DNA from: Maniola hyperantus | Lineage: Eukaryota > Arthropoda > Insecta > Lepidoptera > Nymphalidae | Length of the DNA stretch: 64,000 nt | Assembly (NCBI RefSeq): GCF_902806685.2 | Contig: NC_048539.1 | Span: 2,058,501-2,122,500 of the forward strand | Direction: 5' to 3' | Shown: piece after piece, positions 31,517 to 42,094 of the stretch | How the letters are laid out: every line of letters starts with the position of its first letter | Numbering within the stretch: position 1 is the stretch's first letter | Notes under the pieces: generated by a model | What the model saw: the letters and a program-made list of their open reading frames with translations, nothing else | Database searches by the model: none | Told to the model about the DNA's origin: nothing | Position numbers and translations under genes: made by a program

Positions 31517-31544
31517 AAATTGCTTTAGTTAAACTCTCACAGTT

Positions 31545-31650
31545 TTGAAGGAAAACATCGTGAGGAAGCCTACATGCCTGAGGGTTCTCCATAACGTTCT
31601 CAAAGGTGTGTGAAGTCTGCCAATCTGCTTTTGGCCAACGTTGGTTATTT
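31545..31650 (+). mobile_element. SINE-A 3' fragment
   Basis: GGAAAACATCGTGAGGAAGC, CATGCCTGAGGGTTCTCC, AAGGTGTGTGAAGTCTGCC. Lies just upstream of a full SINE-A copy. Confidence 0.6.
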
Positions 31651-31660
31651 GCTGTAAGCT

Positions 31661-32160
31661 GCTGTGATAGCCTAGTGGTTAGGACGTCCGCCTTCTAATC
31701 GGAGGTCGGGGGTTCGATCCCGGGCACGCACCTCTAACTTTTCGGAGTTATGTGCGTTTTAATTAATTAAATATCACTTGCTTTACCGGTGAAGGAAAAC
31801 ATCGTGAGGAAACCTGCATGCCTGAGAGTTCTCCATAATGTTCTCAAAGGTCAAGAGCCTCAATAGCTCAACCGGTAAAGGAGTGGACTGAAAACCGAAA
31901 GGTCGACGGTTCAAACCCCGCCCGTTGCACTATTGTCGTACCTACTCCTAGCACGAGCTTGACGCTTAGTTGGAGAGGAAAGGGGAATATTAGTCATTTA
32001 ACATGGCTAATATTCTTTAAAAAAAAAAGAAAAAAGGTGTGTGAAGTCTACCAATCCGCACATGGCCAGCGTGGTAGACTATGGCCAAAACCCTTCTCAG
32101 TCTGAGAGGAGACCCGCGCTCTGTAGTAAGCCGGCGATGGGTTGATCATGATGATGATGT
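31661..32160 (+). mobile_element. SINE-A split by a SINE-C
   Basis: SINE-A occupies 31661-31851 and 32039-32160, with perfect A and B boxes (TAGCCTAGTGG, GGGTTCGATCCC) and the tail GATCATGATGATGATG. A SINE-C (31852-32032) interrupts it. Confidence 0.85.
31852..32032 (+). mobile_element. SINE-C nested in SINE-A
   Basis: CAAGAGCCTCAATAGCTCAA ... poly-A. AAAGGT is duplicated at 31846-31851 and 32033-32038, so the insertion point and the order (SINE-A older than SINE-C) are clear. Confidence 0.8.
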
Positions 32161-32188
32161 CTACTATTTACCACCTGCACCATAATTA

Positions 32189-32325
32189 TATGCAAGGTCA
32201 AAATGGCAATCGGGGAGGGAACGCCCCGCACATCCCTGATTCGGTGCAGGCAAGCGCATATGCGTGCGGGTGTGTGGGGTGTCCCCCCGCATCATACCCC
32301 GATTGACATCTCGACCTGTCGCGGA
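32189..32325. mobile_element. GC-rich MITE with TIRs
   Basis: AAGGTCAAAATGGCAATCGG-GG at the left; the right end is the inverse of AGGTCGAGATGTCAATCGGG-G. Interior GCGCATATGCGTGCGGGTGT. Superfamily unassigned. Confidence 0.5.
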
Positions 32326-32502
32326 CTATAGGTAGGGGTATTATAGGCGATTGAACGCTGTTAAACCAAAATTCAATCTCAACACAATGCCTAAGTTAAT
32401 TCTCTCTATACTAGCAACTTAGCTTAGTAGGGTTAGTACGGCTTTGAACAACTCGACAACGATTATCGAGCTCACCATCGAACATCGGAACACTATAAGA
32501 AC

Positions 32503-32558
32503 ACCAATATTCTTTAGGTTCATTTAACTAAACTAAACTAAACTAAAGAATATTGGTC
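32503..32558. repeat. Short inverted repeat
   Basis: CCAATATTCTTTAG and inverse CTAAAGAATATTGG around repeated AACTAAACTAAACTA. The AACTAAA motif links it to the foldback MITE at 14674. Confidence 0.5.
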
Positions 32559-32933
32559 AAAAGTAAAGCATCTTTCGATTTTCCTTCAATTTTTACTCTT
32601 ATTTGATCAAATCTTATCTCAATCAGTTGAGGTTCATTTTGCTTTGATTGTATACTGTTTGGATAATTGAAATATTATATCGACGTAGTCGAGATGTGAA
32701 AACCTGTTCTAACCCTTCTAGTTATTTTCAATTTTCACTTCAAAGGTGACTTCCAAAGGCGAGTGACTTAGAGGGTGTTCTGATTTATTTTAATTAACAT
32801 TCACTCACTTCGTAGCGTACAACACTTCCTATTAACATACTAATTGGAAATTACGTAAGACTTTTGTTATGTTTATTTGTTTATATAATAAGAATTATAG
32901 TATTATGGACTGTGTGACGAATCCTTACTAATC
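32559..32933. other. Unassigned AT-rich DNA
   Basis: No gene or repeat recognised. Confidence 0.4.
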
Positions 32934-33305
32934 TATACTAATATTGTCTGTCCGTCTTTCTGTCTGTCTGTTTGTCCATCTGCTAGCTTTTCACAGCTCA
33001 TCCGTTTAACCGATTTCGATGAAATTTGGTACAGAGATAACTTTCCACCCCGGGGAAGGGCATAGGCTACTTTTAATCCCGGAAATTCAAAGAGTCCCCA
33101 CGGGTTTAAAAAGAACCGAAATCCACGCGGACGAAGTCGCGGGCATCATCTAGTAATATTATAAATTCGAAAGTATGTCTGTCTGTCTATCTATTAGCTT
33201 ATCACGGACCATCTTGATTAACCGATTTTAACGGAATTTGGTACATGGATCCTTGCGTCCTTTCTTTCCAGGAAAGCACATAAGCTACTTTTTATCCCGG
33301 TTAGT
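32934..33305 (+). mobile_element. Two head-to-tail Hel-A2 elements
   Basis: The first runs 32934-33153 (TCTATACTAATATTGTCTGT ... GGGCATCATCTAG). The second begins at the next base (TAATATTATAAATTCGAAAG) and is cut off at about 33305 after TACTTTTTATCCCGG. Confidence 0.65.
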
Positions 33306-33769
33306 TAATGAAAATATTTATGTTTGACAAAATAGTTAAGTAGGTAACTAAGTACTAACATGATTCTACTGACAAAATTGAATTTAGAAAGCCTGGTCCA
33401 AACTTCGTAACGTCTTTACCGATTCAATTTAAATCAGAAACGACCTGTATATAAAGAATCGAAATTGAATCGAAACCGATCTTCTTCGAACGCCATTGTC
33501 GACTCCTTCTTTAGAGCTAGCACAAATACCTACTATCCAGTAGTGAATGTCTTTTCAAACAAATTCCTCACTGTAAGGATTCTCTACGTAGATTACTTTA
33601 TATGGGGCCTTAGGGCCAACGCACACCGATAGAGTGGAGCTGTGTATTTTTATGTCCAAAGCTAAATCGGACGATATTAGTATACTTAATGAAAACAAAA
33701 CAGGGAGAATGCGTGGAACACCTGAATCGCTTGCCGTGCGTCGCCGCCACTATGCTAATTTTTTTAATT
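33306..33769. other. Unassigned DNA
   Basis: No gene or repeat recognised; a 91-codon minus-strand frame (33610-33885) runs into the LINE tail below and is not credible. Confidence 0.4.
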
Positions 33770-33965
33770 TTTTTATTCAGATACAAGTTAGCCCTTGACT
33801 GCAATCTCACCTGGCCAGATAAATTGATCACTTGAAAAGAGCAACCGCCGAGTTTCTTGCTGGTTCTTCTCGGTAGGAACGGCATTCCGAACCAGTGGTA
33901 AATTAAACTAGTTAACGATTCAAAAGCACTTGTCTACTTGAATAAAATATATTCACTTATAATAC
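33770..33965 (+). mobile_element. SINE-B tail joined to LINE-type tail
   Basis: 33770-33815 is the minus-strand 3' end of SINE-B (TTCAGATACAAGTTAGCCCT, TGCAATCTCACCTG). From about 33835 comes AAAGAGCAACCGCCGAGTTT, CTTGCTGGTTCTTCTCGG, CCGAACCAGTGGTAAATTAA, ACTTGAATAAAATATATTC, the non-LTR tail also seen at 2897 and 8455. Confidence 0.55.
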
Positions 33966-34056
33966 CACAATCCTGAAAAACTTGACGACTTTATTTGTTT
34001 GCAGGGAACCTTGAGGGAAATGCCAGATAATTTTGAAGCTCGTGTGGTATTCGGGG

Positions 34057-34262
34057 GATTATTTTTCCGTCCCAAATGTCGGCCAAAATCTCCAATTTTC
34101 ACAATTGAATTCAACCTGTCAGTTTGACGTGTGGTTAATTTGACTATAGCAACGACCAGAGAAAATTTTCAAAAAATTATCAGTATAATACCATGTAGGT
34201 TGTACCACGTGACGTCGAATGGTGCAATTCTATTGGTCGACATTTGGGTCGGAAAAATAATC
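34057..34262. mobile_element. 206-bp MITE with TIRs of about 30 bp
   Basis: GATTATTTTTCCGTCCCAAA-TGTCGGCCAA at the left and the inverse of GATTATTTTTCCGACCCAAA-TGTCGACCAA at the right. Contains GTTTGACGTGTGG and CCACGTGACGTCG. Target duplication not clear. Confidence 0.65.
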
Positions 34263-34704
34263 TATTCTATTCTATTCTAAACCACCACCAATTTTAAATT
34301 ACTATAAAAAATCTGCATTCGATACTTATAGGCCGCTTATGCAATTTAATCAAAAAATTTAAAATGTTCAAAATACCTCCGACTGCGGTTCGCACTGCAC
34401 CTTTTTCAGTCCGCACATTTAAGTGCGTAAAATCAGCCATTTTTATTTTTAATAATAATTTTATGTGACACCAGTATTTACCCAGTGACACACACAACAT
34501 TGAGACAAATCTAATGACGGTCATCATTTATCAAAATCGGTTGAGCCGTTGAGCAGTTACGAGCCGATAGAGGAACGGACATGTATTAACTTACATTTAG
34601 AGTTCAAAAAAAAAAGTAGCCCTTCTTTTGGGCTACGCTGCAGTTGGATAAAAATATCTGATTGCGCAATTAAAACCATAAACTTTTGCTGTAGACCTCA
34701 CCCT
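34263..34704. other. Unassigned DNA
   Basis: Short TTCTA run after the MITE, then nothing recognised. GGGCTACGCTGCAG near 34630 is not placed. Confidence 0.35.
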
Positions 34705-34835
34705 TAAAATTTTTATCATCATCATCATCATCATCAAGATCAACCCATCACCGGCTCACTACAGAGGGCGGGTCTCCTCTCAGAGTGAGAAGGGTTTTTG
34801 GCCATAGTCTACCACGCTGGCCATGTGCGGATTAT
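34705..34835 (-). mobile_element. SINE-A 3' fragment
   Basis: (ATC)n tail of eight or so units, then AACCCATCACCGGCTCACTA, TCCTCTCAGAGTGAGAAGGG, CTACCACGCTGGCCATGTGC. Cut at 34835. Confidence 0.7.
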
Positions 34836-34995
34836 ATTATCTTTATAGCTGACATTTGGGGAAAAATCTGAAAACCGTGAATTTAGGGTTAGATCACACA
34901 AAAAAAAATAAGTTGTGGTCATGAACTAATAATTAGTATTTTCAATTTTCGAAGTAACTGTATCAAGTGGGATATCATATAAAAGGTCTTCAGGT
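34836..34995 (+). mobile_element. Family B fragment at the satellite edge
   Basis: TAGCTGACATTTGGGGAAAA ... ATCAAGTGGGATATCATATA-AAAGGTCTTCA. The element stops at the first base of the heptamer array, so the array either arose inside this copy or replaced its 3' part. Confidence 0.7.
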
Positions 34996-35003
34996 TCCAA
35001 CAA

Positions 35004-38000
35004 CGAGAAGCGAGAAGCGAGAAGCGAGAAGCGAGAAGCGAGAAGCGAGAAGCGAGAAGCGAGTAGCGAGAAGCGAGTAGCGAGTAGCGAGTAGCGAGTA
35101 GCGAGTAGCGAGTAGCGAGTAGCGAGTAGCGAGAAGCGAGTAGCGAGTAGCGAGTAGCGAGTAGCGAGTAGCGTTTAGCGAGTAGCGAGTGGCGAGTGGC
35201 GAGTAGCGAGTAGCGAGTAGCGAGTAGCGAGTAGCGAGTAGCGAGTAGCGAGAAGCGAGTAGCGAGTAGCGAGTAGCGTTTAGCGAGTAGCGAGTGGCGA
35301 GTAGCGAGTAGCGAGTAGCGAGTAGCGAGTAGCGAGTAGCGAGTAGCGAGAAGCGAGTAGCGAGTAGCGAGAAGCGAGAAGCGAGAAGCGAGAAGCGAGA
35401 AGCGAGAAGCGAGAAGCGAGAAGCGAGAAGCGAGTAGCGAGTAGCGAGAAGCGAGTAGCGAGTAGCGAGTAGCGAGTAGCGAGAAGCGAGAAGCGAGAAG
35501 CGAGAAGCGAGAAGCGAGAAGCGAGAAGCGAGAAGGAGAAGCGAGAAGCGAGTAGCGAGTAGCGAGAAGCGAGTAGCGAGTAGCGAGTAGCGAGTAGCGA
35601 GAAGCGAGAAGCGAGAAGCGAGAAGCGAGAAGCGAGAAGCGAGAAGCGAGAAGCGAGAAGCGAGTAGCGAGAAGCGAGTAGCGAGTAGCGAGTAGCGAGT
35701 AGCGAGTAGCGAGTAGCGAGTAGCGAGTAGCGAGTAGCGAGAAGCGAGTAGCGAGTAGCGAGTAGCGAGTAGCGAGTAGCGTTTAGCGAGTAGCGAGTGG
35801 CGAGTAGCGAGTAGCGAGTAGCGAGTAGCGAGTAGCGAGTAGCGAGAAGCGAGAAGCGAGAAGCGAGAAGCGAGAAGCGAGAAGCGAGAAGCGAGAAGCG
35901 AGAAGCGAGAAGCGAGAAGCGAGAAGCGAGAAGCGAGTAGCGAGAAGCGAGTAGCGAGTAGCGAGTAGCGAGTAGCGAGTAGCGAGTAGCGAGTAGCGAG
36001 AAGCGAGAAGCGAGTAGCGAGAAGCGAGTAGCGAGTAGCGAGTAGCGAGTAGCGAGTAGCGAGTAGCGAGTAGCGAGTAGCGTTTAGCGAGTAGCGAGTA
36101 GCGAGTAGCGAGTAGCGAGTAGCGAGTAGCGAGTAGCGAGTAGCGAGTAGCGAGTAGCGAGAAGCGAGTAGCGAGTAGCGAGTAGCGAGTAGCGAGAAGC
36201 GAGAAGCGAGAAGCGAGAAGCGAGAAGCGAGAAGCGAGAAGCGAGTAGCGAGAAGCGAGTAGCGAGTAGCGAGTAGCGAGTAGCGAGTAGCGAGAAGCGA
36301 GAAGCGAGTAGCGAGAAGCGAGAAGCGAGTAGCGAGTAGCGAGTAGCGAGTAGCGAGTAGCGAGTAGCGAGTAGCGAGTAGCGTTTAGCGAGTAGCGAGT
36401 AGCGAGAAGCGAGAAGCGAGAAGCGAGAAGCGAGAAGCGAGAAGCGAGAAGCGAGAAGCGAGAAGCGAGAAGCGAGAAGCGAGAAGCGAGAAGCGAGAAG
36501 CGAGAAGCGAGAAGCGAGAAGCGAGAAGCGAGAAGCGAGAAGCGAGTAGCGAGAAGCGAGTAGCGAGTAGCGAGTAGCGAGTAGCGAGTAGCGAGAAGCG
36601 AGAAGCGAGTAGCGAGTAGCGAGTAGCGAGTAGCGAGTAGCGAGTAGCGAGTAGCGAGTAGCGAGAAGCGAGTAGCGAGTAGCGAGTAGCGAGTAGCGAG
36701 TAGCGAGTAGCGAGTAGCGAGTAGCGAGTAGCGAGAAGCGAGTAGCGAGTAGCGAGTAGCGAGTAGCGAGTAGCGTTTAGCGAGTAGCGAGTGGCGAGTA
36801 GCGAGTAGCGAGTAGCGAGTAGCGAGTAGCGAGTAGCGAGTAGCGAGTAGCGAGTAGCGAGAAGCGAGAAGCGAGAAGCGAGAAGCGAGAAGCGAGAAGC
36901 GAGAAGCGAGAAGCGAGTAGCGAGAAGCGAGTAGCGAGTAGCGAGTAGCGAGTAGCGAGTAGCGAGTAGCGAGAAGCGAGAAGCGAGTAGCGAGAAGCGA
37001 GTAGCGAGTAGCGAGTAGCGAGTAGCGAGTAGCGAGTAGCGAGTAGCGAGTAGCGTTTAGCGAGTAGCGAGTAGCGAGTAGCGAGTAGCGAGTAGCGAGT
37101 AGCGAGTAGCGAGTAGCGAGTAGCGAGTAGCGAGAAGCGAGTAGCGAGTAGCGAGTAGCGAGAAGCGAGAAGCGAGAAGCGAGAAGCGAGAAGCGAGAAG
37201 CGAGAAGCGAGAAGCGAGTAGCGAGAAGCGAGTAGCGAGTAGCGAGTAGCGAGTAGCGAGTAGCGAGAAGCGAGAAGCGAGTAGCGAGAAGCGAGAAGCG
37301 AGTAGCGAGTAGCGAGTAGCGAGTAGCGAGTAGCGAGTAGCGAGTAGCGAGTAGCGTTTAGCGAGTAGCGAGTAGCGAGAAGCGAGAAGCGAGAAGCGAG
37401 AAGCGAGAAGCGAGAAGCGAGAAGCGAGAAGCGAGAAGCGAGAAGCGAGAAGCGAGAAGCGAGAAGCGAGAAGCGAGAAGCGAGTAGCGAGAAGCGAGTA
37501 GCGAGTAGCGAGTAGCGAGTAGCGAGTAGCGAGAAGCGAGAAGCGAGTAGCGAGTAGCGAGTAGCGAGTAGCGAGTAGCGAGTAGCGAGAAGCGAGAAGC
37601 GAGTAGCGAGTAGCGAGTAGCGAGTAGCGAGTAGCGAGTAGCGAGTAGCGAGTAGCGAGTAGCGAGTAGCGAGTAGCGAGTAGCGAGTAGCGAGTAGCGA
37701 GTAGCGAGTAGCGAGTAGCGTTTAGCGAGTAGCGAGTAGCGAGTAGCGAGTAGCGAGTAGCGAGTAGCGAGTAGCGAGTAGCGAGAAGCGAGTAGCGAGT
37801 AGCGAGTAGCGAGTAGCGAGAAGCGAGTAGCGAGTAGCGAGAAGTGAGTAGCGAGTAGCGAGTAGCGAGTAGCGAGTAGCGAGTAGCGAGTAGCGAGTAG
37901 CGAGTAGCGAGTAGCGAGTAGCGAGTAGCGAGTAGCGAGTAGCGAGTAGCGAGTAGCGAGTAGCGAGTAGCGAGTAGCGAGTAGCGAGTAGCGAGTAGCG

Positions 38001-38053
38001 ATTAGCGAGTAGCGAGTAGCGATTAGCGAGTAGCGAGTAGCGAGTAGCGAGTT
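35004..38053 (+). repeat. Heptanucleotide satellite (GCGAGTA/GCGAGAA)n, about 3.05 kb
   Basis: About 435 head-to-tail copies of a 7-bp unit. The two main forms are GCGAGTA and GCGAGAA, in blocks. Rarer forms are GCGTTTA (nine copies, near 35171, 35276, 35779, 36073, 36381, 36773, 37053, 37354, 37718), GCGAGTG, and GCGATTA at the right edge. Spacings between GCGTTTA units are multiples of 7 (105, 294, 308, 280, 301), so almost no indels have accumulated; one 2-base loss is at about 35534. The block containing units at 35779/36073/36381 is echoed by 36773/37053/37354, giving a higher-order period of about 0.97-0.99 kb. Each unit has one CpG. No ATG occurs inside, and open frames are a by-product of unit length. 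Confidence 0.95.
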
Positions 38054-38149
38054 AGATCTTTGGAATTTATCACATTTACTTCAATTGCTTAGATAATAAA
38101 ACCATTCGAATTGAGGGTCCTAAAGGAGAAATTGGCAACGTTAAAGCCT
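38054..38149. other. Unassigned flank of the satellite
   Basis: Unique-looking sequence beginning TAGATCTTTGGAATTTATC; it does not continue the family B element found on the other side. Confidence 0.5.
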
Positions 38150-38342
38150 TGTGTTTGTTTGTTGGTTTATCCTTCAATCACGTCGCAACGGAGCAACGGA
38201 TCGACGAGATTTTTTGCATAGTGGAAGACCTGGAAAGGTACATAACTACATAGGCTACTTTTTATCCCGGAAAATCAAAGAGTTCCCACGGAATTTATAA
38301 AAACCTAAATTCCACGCGTACAAAGTCGCGGGCATCAGCTAG
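38150..38342 (+). mobile_element. Hel-A1, 5'-truncated
   Basis: GTGTTTGTTTGTTGGTTTAT, CAATCACGTCGCAACGGAGC, 3' GTCGCGGGCATCAGCTAG followed by T. Confidence 0.75.
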
Positions 38343-39349
38343 TTCTCCATAATATTTTCAAAAATCCTTCCCAAGTGAAATTGAGGTGAGTCAAATAAGT
38401 ACATACACGAGCTGAGAAAGTTATAAGGTTACAACTGTATCATAACAGACCGACAAAAGAACCTAGAGTCCCTCTTGAACAATCGCGCTCCGGATATTAA
38501 ACGGGGAATCGTCAAAGAATAAAAGGAAAGAATAAAAGGAACTTGCTTTTATTTCTCCCTCCCTGTACTCCCATGTTAACTATAAATGAAAGTCTAACTT
38601 GTGAAATTTGTATTACAAAGGCCGCGGTTAGTTTATAAGATAAATAGAAAACTGTAGTCTTCTTAGTGCCTTCACACACACTTTGCTTCTATGGATATAG
38701 CAGTTGCCCGCGACTTCGTCTGCGAAAATTTTCTTGTTTCTTATGAGATAAGAAAATTTTCCGCTGTAAAAGTTCCTATACAAACTTTACCCCCCATTTT
38801 AGCACCCTTAAGGGGGGGTTTCCCAAAATTACTTATACAGATTTATATTATTTAAAGATAATAACCTAAATGTCGATTTTCACGTCTCTAACTTCAAAAA
38901 CATAGGACTTTCACACAAACTTCAACGCCCCATTTCACCCCCTTAGGGGAAAAATTCCTCATAACCGTTTCTTAGCTGACATTTACGTCCTAGAAAAAAA
39001 CTACCTTCCGAATTTCGAGTTTGTAGCTTTTATAATTTCGTGATTAGTCAGTGCACTGAGTGGATTTTCGCTTTTAACTTTTGAAAAAAATCGCAAAAGT
39101 TACAAACGATTTCCCTCTCTCAGAGCGATTAAGAGGGGATGTAATAAAAGTAATTTACAAAACCTACGAAATTACGATCATAAAATTGCTAAGAACAAAT
39201 TAACGTTGTGTTTAAGTTGAAACTTCGCCGCGAAACTTTTAATGAAGTCGGTAGGTACACTCTCAAAGAGCATGGCTTTGAAATTCAAAACACAAGTACT
39301 AAGTACATATTATATGCATACAAGTATTAAGTGGCATATGGATGCAAGA
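38343..39349. other. Unassigned, with a diverged Helitron-like relic
   Basis: 38700-38970 has minus-strand GCCCGCGACTTCGTCTGCG, CCCCCCATTTTAGCACCCTT-AAGGGGGG and a second CGCCCCATTTCACCCCCTTA. This is a Hel-C-like relic with the AACCCCTAAGGGGT motif doubled. No gene. Confidence 0.4.
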
Positions 39350-39535
39350 CGGTCGCTAACTATGGGCCTCATAAGAGAGCTCAGAGTCACTCAGCGGGCG
39401 ATGGAGAGAGCTATGCTTGGAGTTTCTCTACATGATCAAATCAGAAATGAGGAGATCCGTAGGAGAACCGACATAGCTCAACGGGTTGCGAAGCTAACGT
39501 GACAATGGCCAGGACACATACAAGTTCGAAAAATC
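39350..39535 (+). mobile_element. RTE-clade reverse-transcriptase fragment
   Basis: In-frame SLTMGLIRELRVTQRAMERA, MLGVSLHDQIRNEEIRRRT, DIAQRVAKLT, matching the thumb and C-terminal part of RTE reverse transcriptase. It lacks the catalytic core. The open frame starting upstream at 39242 is a chance extension into flanking DNA. Confidence 0.7.
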
Positions 39536-39733
39536 TAGGTAGGTATCTGCTAACTGACTACGCCTCACAATATTTTGATAATTATCAGCCGTAGATGATT
39601 TCGTCCTGTTGTATTCATGAGATAACAAAAATAAGTTATAATTAAATTATTGAATTAACATAGAGTCTGGAATTAACAAAAAAAAAATTTACTAGTAGGT
39701 AGGTACCTACTTATTTTTAAGAATATATCATAC
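39536..39733. other. Unassigned AT-rich DNA
   Basis: Nothing recognised. Confidence 0.4.
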
Positions 39734-39945
39734 TAGCTGATGGATTTACGTTTTTCAAAATCCCGCGGGAACTCTTTGATTTTCCGGGATAAAAAGTAAC
39801 CTGTGTGTTAATCCAGGGTATAATCTATCTTCATTCCAAATTTCAGCCATATCCGTCCAGTAGTTTTTGCGTGAAGGAGTAACAAACACACACACACACA
39901 CACACACATACAAACTTTCGCCTTTATAATATTAGTCGGGATATA
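39734..39945 (-). mobile_element. Hel-A3 with (CA)n
   Basis: CTAGCTGATGGATTTACG (hairpin deleted), TCCCGCGGGAACTCTTTGAT, GTCCAGTAGTTTTTGCGTG, then (ACAC)n at 39888-39909 and CGCCTTTATAATATTAG. Second copy of the Hel-A3 type (compare 6674). Confidence 0.65.
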
Positions 39946-40242
39946 TCTTGTTTTATTTTTACTAAAACACTTTGAAATAAATGGAATAGTTAGACAAAAT
40001 GCTAAGCATCTAGCTATACTAGGTAATAGGTATACTAGGTATACTAGGTACTCTGAAATGACAGTAGTTTTGCCAAAATAGTAGAAAACTAGTAAACATT
40101 TTACTCTAGCACCGGACATATTCAATAGAATTTACGTTTTAACACAACTTGCCGGGCAAGCTTTAAAATTTTATTTCACGATTGCAAGTGCCCGTAACAT
40201 TTTAGTGCGTCTGCGTATTGCCAATTTTATGCACGAAAACAA
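39946..40242. other. Unassigned AT-rich DNA
   Basis: TACTAGGTA is repeated three times at about 40017-40050; a 105-codon minus-strand frame here is low-complexity and not called. Confidence 0.35.
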
Positions 40243-40478
40243 AGGGGAAAATCGGTCAAATGTGAGACAGACGGGCACACGAAGAGTTCCGTACCATCGT
40301 ACAAGAAATAACACCTTTAATTTTTTTACAATTTTCATGGCGGCTATTTTGATTTTTTTTATTATTCGCTAGCTGATGCCCTGAGCCCGCTCACAGACAG
40401 ACAGACGGATGGACGGACGGATGGATAGTAGAGTAATAGGTTCCCGTTGTCAACCTTAGGGTACGGAACCCTAATAAA
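40243..40478 (-). mobile_element. Family B2 element
   Basis: AAAATCGGTCAAATGTGAG, GAGTTCCGTACCATCGTACA, TTTCATGGCGGC, then GACAGACAGACGGATGGACG and CCTTAGGGTACGGAACCCTA. Minus-strand relative of 26915-27323, with a GCTAGCTGATGCC patch in the middle that looks captured from a Hel-A end. Confidence 0.55.
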
Positions 40479-40660
40479 AACGAATGTTATCTTTTATTAC
40501 TTGGGATAAAAAGAGTTTCGAATGGTTAAAGAACCGGTAAATTAGTACGAAAGTTGTCCTGTCCCGTTTGATTCAATAAATATACAGAATAGCTTTAGAA
40601 AAGTTTAAGTTGAATAAAGATTTGAGAAAGCTCAATAAAAGTTATGTTTTATGAAGAAAC

Positions 40661-40906
40661 TAGCTTATGCTCGCGACTTCGTCCGCGTGGACTACAAAAT
40701 TTGAAACCCCTATGTAACCCCCTTAGGAGTTGAATTTTCAAAAATCCTTTCTTAGCGGATGCCTACGTCATAATAGCTATCTGCATGTCAAATTTCAGTC
40801 CGATCCGTCCAGTAGTTTGAGCTGTGCATTGATAGATCAGTCAGTCAGTCAGTCAGTCAGTCAGTCAGTCAGTCACCTTCTCCTTTTATATATATAGAAG
40901 ATTATG
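40661..40906 (-). mobile_element. Hel-C Helitron-like element
   Basis: CTAGCTTATGCTCGCGACTT-CGTCCGCG, AACCCCTATGTAACCCCCTT-AGGAGTT, then (GTCA)n of ten units and TTTTATATATATAGA. Confidence 0.75.
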
Positions 40907-41038
40907 GTAAATACAGTAATATAGACAAATAAAATTAGCATCAAATATATTACAAGTTAGCAATCAAGTCATATTGAAAAATGTTATTTTAAAAATTGAT
41001 GTCACACGGTGATAATAGAATAATATGGCTTATGACTA

Positions 41039-41251
41039 TCAGTACCCTTATTATAAATGCGAAAGTGAGTTTGTTTGTTGGTTTGTCCTTCAATCACGTC
41101 GCAATGGCGCAACGGATTGACATGATTGTGCATGGGTAGTTAAACACCTGGAGAGTGACATAGTCTACTTTTTATCCCGGAAAATCAAAGAGTTCCCACG
41201 GGATTTTTAAAAACCTAATTCCACGCGGACGAAGTCGCGGGCATCAGCTAG
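41039..41251 (+). mobile_element. Hel-A1 Helitron-like element, complete
   Basis: 5' TCAGTACCCTTATTATAAAT preceded by A (41038), 3' GACGAAGTCGCGGGCATCAG-CTAG followed by T (41252). At 213 bp it matches the copy at 4852-5063 in length. Confidence 0.8.
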
Positions 41252-41576
41252 TTATTCATAAAGTTCAGACATTTCGCAGTTTCGGGCATCTAACTAATTC
41301 ATACAAAGGCGACCCATAATTCAGTAGCCAATACAAATGTGCGAAAATAACGCATTAGTAATAGACAACCGATAATATTCTGTAATATACTCTAATTCTA
41401 CTTAATGCGTTTAATAATTAACGGAGTAGGGTATATGTAGCCCGTGCATTGTGAACAACAAATCACTATTTTGGAGTCCATTCCAAGTGATAGAAGATGG
41501 CTAATTGCTTAAACGCCGAACAAAATCGAAACAACAGCTAAAAACTCAGTGACATTGGTACTGATCCTAAGCACAC
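41252..41576. other. Unassigned AT-rich DNA
   Basis: No gene or repeat recognised. Confidence 0.4.
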
Positions 41577-41990
41577 CTTTTTTTTTAACGCTGGGAAATG
41601 CGTTTACGCATCCCTTCCTCCTGGAAGCCAGCCAGCTAACCAGCCAGCCAACCAACTGGAGGGAAGGTATGTGGGACTCGCCGGCCGAGAGACGACCGAA
41701 ATACCCACTAAAACCCAGCGGCATTCCTGCATGTCGCCTGGTGACTGGGTCACGGGAACGCCCGCACCACCACCACCACCACCGCAGCCCAGTCAGCGAC
41801 GTCCGCCGAGGCGGACTCTCCACCGGGGACCCCGCTCACGAGGTCCCCCGTCGCACGTCTGAGGTGCACCAACTATGTGCACCTCACCTCCCCTGGAGAC
41901 CCAACGGGCGACAACGCAATCCCGCGCACGTCGCCCGCGTCTCATCCTCCGCCTCGTCCACTGTGCCCTCTGCTAGCCAGAGGGACACGC
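41577..41990 (-). mobile_element. Probable GC-rich LINE 3' region with poly-A
   Basis: Read on the minus strand, GC-rich sequence (CGGGGGACCTCGTGAGCGGG, GTGGAGAGTCCGCCTCGGCG, (GGT)n) ends GGATGCGTAAACGCATTTCC-CAGCG, then a terminal A run (plus-strand poly-T at about 41578-41586). The abrupt GC shift and terminal poly-A suggest a 5'-truncated non-LTR insertion; the family is not identified. A 256-codon plus-strand frame crossing it has a His run from (CCACCA)n and is not a gene. Confidence 0.5.
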
Positions 41991-42094
41991 GGAGAAACCT
42001 TCCCCATGCCAGGTCATTAGCCATGGCTAACAATATCCCCGAAGAGAGATTATTAGCCATGTTACCGGGGTGCACCGGCCCGAATACTGCTCTA

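Noticed and set aside
35004..38053. Long stop-free stretches in the satellite as a repeat protein
   Set aside because: A 7-bp unit cycles through all frames, so open stretches arise automatically; there is no ATG inside and GCGTTTA units close frames at intervals.
35004..38053. CRISPR array
   Set aside because: Contiguous 7-bp units without spacers, in a eukaryotic repeat landscape.
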